The translations under genes and the position numbers were made by a program. From assembly GCA_964625225.1 (NCBI GenBank), contig CAZVAR010000047.1, positions 1-23,257 of the forward strand: DNA of 23,257 bases, read 5' to 3'. The number at the start of each line of letters is the position of its first letter. Position 1 is the first letter of the stretch. Of this stretch, positions 22,628 through 23,257 are shown one piece after another. This DNA comes from CAZVAR01 sp964625225 (GTDB lineage: Bacteria > Pseudomonadota > Alphaproteobacteria > JAJUGE01). A model generated the notes under the pieces. That model was given only the letters and a program-made list of their open reading frames with translations, did not search any database and was not told the DNA's origin.

Positions 22628-22703
22628 CGCCCCCGGCCCGACCCTCGCCGACTCCGCAGGCGAAAGCGGGCCGCGCGGCGACAGCCGCGGGAGGCCGGGG
22701 GCG
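22628..22703 (-). ncRNA. Intercistronic structured segment with three-way-junction potential
   Basis: Three nested perfect stems lie between the TAXI binding-protein gene and the fused permease gene. P1 is 11 bp (22628-22638 with 22693-22703). P2 is 5 bp with a 9-base loop (22645-22649 with 22659-22663). P3 is 6 bp with a 4-base loop (22674-22679 with 22684-22689). Both strands can fold this way, but transcription is on the minus strand. It may be an mRNA-stabilising or partial-termination element that sets binding protein over permease expression. No T-run follows. This is a fold seen by hand, not an RNA family I recognise. Confidence 0.4.
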
Positions 22704-22734
22704 CCTCATGGAACCTCGGTGGATGGGCGTCGGC

Positions 22735-23257
22735 CTACTGCATCCACCCCTTCTCCTTATAGTACTTGATCGCCCCCTCGTGCATCGGCGCCGAGAGGCC
22801 GTCCTTGATCATGTTGTTCGGGTCGAGATTGGCGAAGGCCGGGTGCAGCCGCTTGAACTCGTCGAAATTGTCGAACACGGCCTTGACCACCCGATAGACC
22901 GCCTCTTCCGGCACGGCGCTGGAGGTCGTCATTGTCGCGAGCACGCCGTAGGTCTGGATCGGGTCGGGATTGTTGTTGTACATCCCGCCCGGAATCGTCG
23001 CCTTCGCGTAATACGGATAGGTCGTGACCAGCTTGTCGACGGCCGGACCGTCCAGCGGGATGATCTTGGCGCCGCAGGTCGTGGTCGGGTCCTGGATGTT
23101 GGCCGAGGGATGGCCGACGGCGTAGAAGAAGCCGTCGATCTTGTTGTCGCAAAGCGCGGGGCCGTGCTCGTCGGCCTTCAGCTCCGCCGCCAGCGCGAAA
23201 TCGTTCAGGGTCCAGCCGAGGGCGTCCATCAGCAGCTCGAACGAGGCTCGCGTGCCG
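22735..23257 (-). CDS. TAXI family TRAP transporter solute-binding protein (5' partial)
   Basis: The C-terminal ~173 residues of a periplasmic binding protein are visible; the gene continues beyond the window edge. GTRASFELLMDALGW, LCDNKIDGFFYAVGHPSANIQDPTTTC, and TYPYYAKATIPGGMYNNNPDPIQTYGVLATM are typical of the TAXI (TAM_TAXI) family, including the C-terminal KGWMQ-like end. TAXI proteins serve TRAP transporters with fused permeases, and such a permease is encoded next on the same strand. Some members bind glutamate or similar compounds, but the ligand here is unknown. Confidence 0.93.
   Translation of the reverse strand, partial: GTRASFELLMDALGWTLNDFALAAELKADEHGPALCDNKIDGFFYAVGHPSANIQDPTTTCGAKIIPLDGPAVDKLVTTYPYYAKATIPGGMYNNNPDPIQTYGVLATMTTSSAVPEEAVYRVVKAVFDNFDEFKRLHPAFANLDPNNMIKDGLSAPMHEGAIKYYKEKGWMQ

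Overview
The window is GC-rich (roughly 70% by eye), densely packed bacterial chromosome. The gene repertoire suggests a free-living, motile alphaproteobacterium, perhaps of the Rhodospirillales type: MotA, a MogA-type molybdenum cofactor enzyme, QueC, and three separate solute uptake systems including DctP-type and TAXI-type TRAP transporters. The lineage is inferred from gene content and base composition only. I see no tRNA, rRNA, insertion sequence, CRISPR array or phage gene, and no gene that I recognise as a transcription factor.

Region 1 (1-6338, + strand) looks like one catabolic operon. It holds a PotABC-type ABC importer (ATPase cut by the window edge, two permeases), then a flavin dehydrogenase set: a DAO-family subunit, a 98-aa plant-type [2Fe-2S] protein, a FAD/NAD-type subunit with a BFD-like [2Fe-2S] tail, and a second DAO-family subunit. 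Start and stop codons overlap or nearly touch throughout. The likely role is import and oxidative deamination or dealkylation of an amino acid, opine or N-methylated amine; the substrate is unknown. A perfect 14-bp hairpin follows. Region 2 (6417-12000, + strand) holds a cytoplasmic DUF3604/PHP-type metallohydrolase and a complete DctP-DctQ-DctM TRAP transporter with repeated octamers in its leader.

Region 3 (about 12062-12784, + strand) is the most unusual part. A plausible promoter precedes a 25-codon ORF whose ribosome binding site is complementary to 16 nt of the 16S rRNA 3' end. A strong intrinsic terminator follows, and 22 nt later a DUF188 (YaiI/YqxD) gene begins. This is the layout of a leader-peptide or attenuation unit, or of a stand-alone micro-mRNA.

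Region 4 (12988-14614, - strand) is a small operon: a DUF1858/DUF2249-like protein, MogA, and a DGC-type cysteine protein. Region 5 (14856-19824) is a run of single genes: orphan motA (+), an MFS transporter (-) behind queC (-), a second MFS transporter (+), and msrA (-). Region 6 (19973-23257, - strand) is a TAXI-type TRAP system: a solute-binding protein cut by the window edge, and a fused DctQM permease with a C-terminal DUF3394 domain. The two are separated by an intercistronic segment that can fold into a three-way junction.
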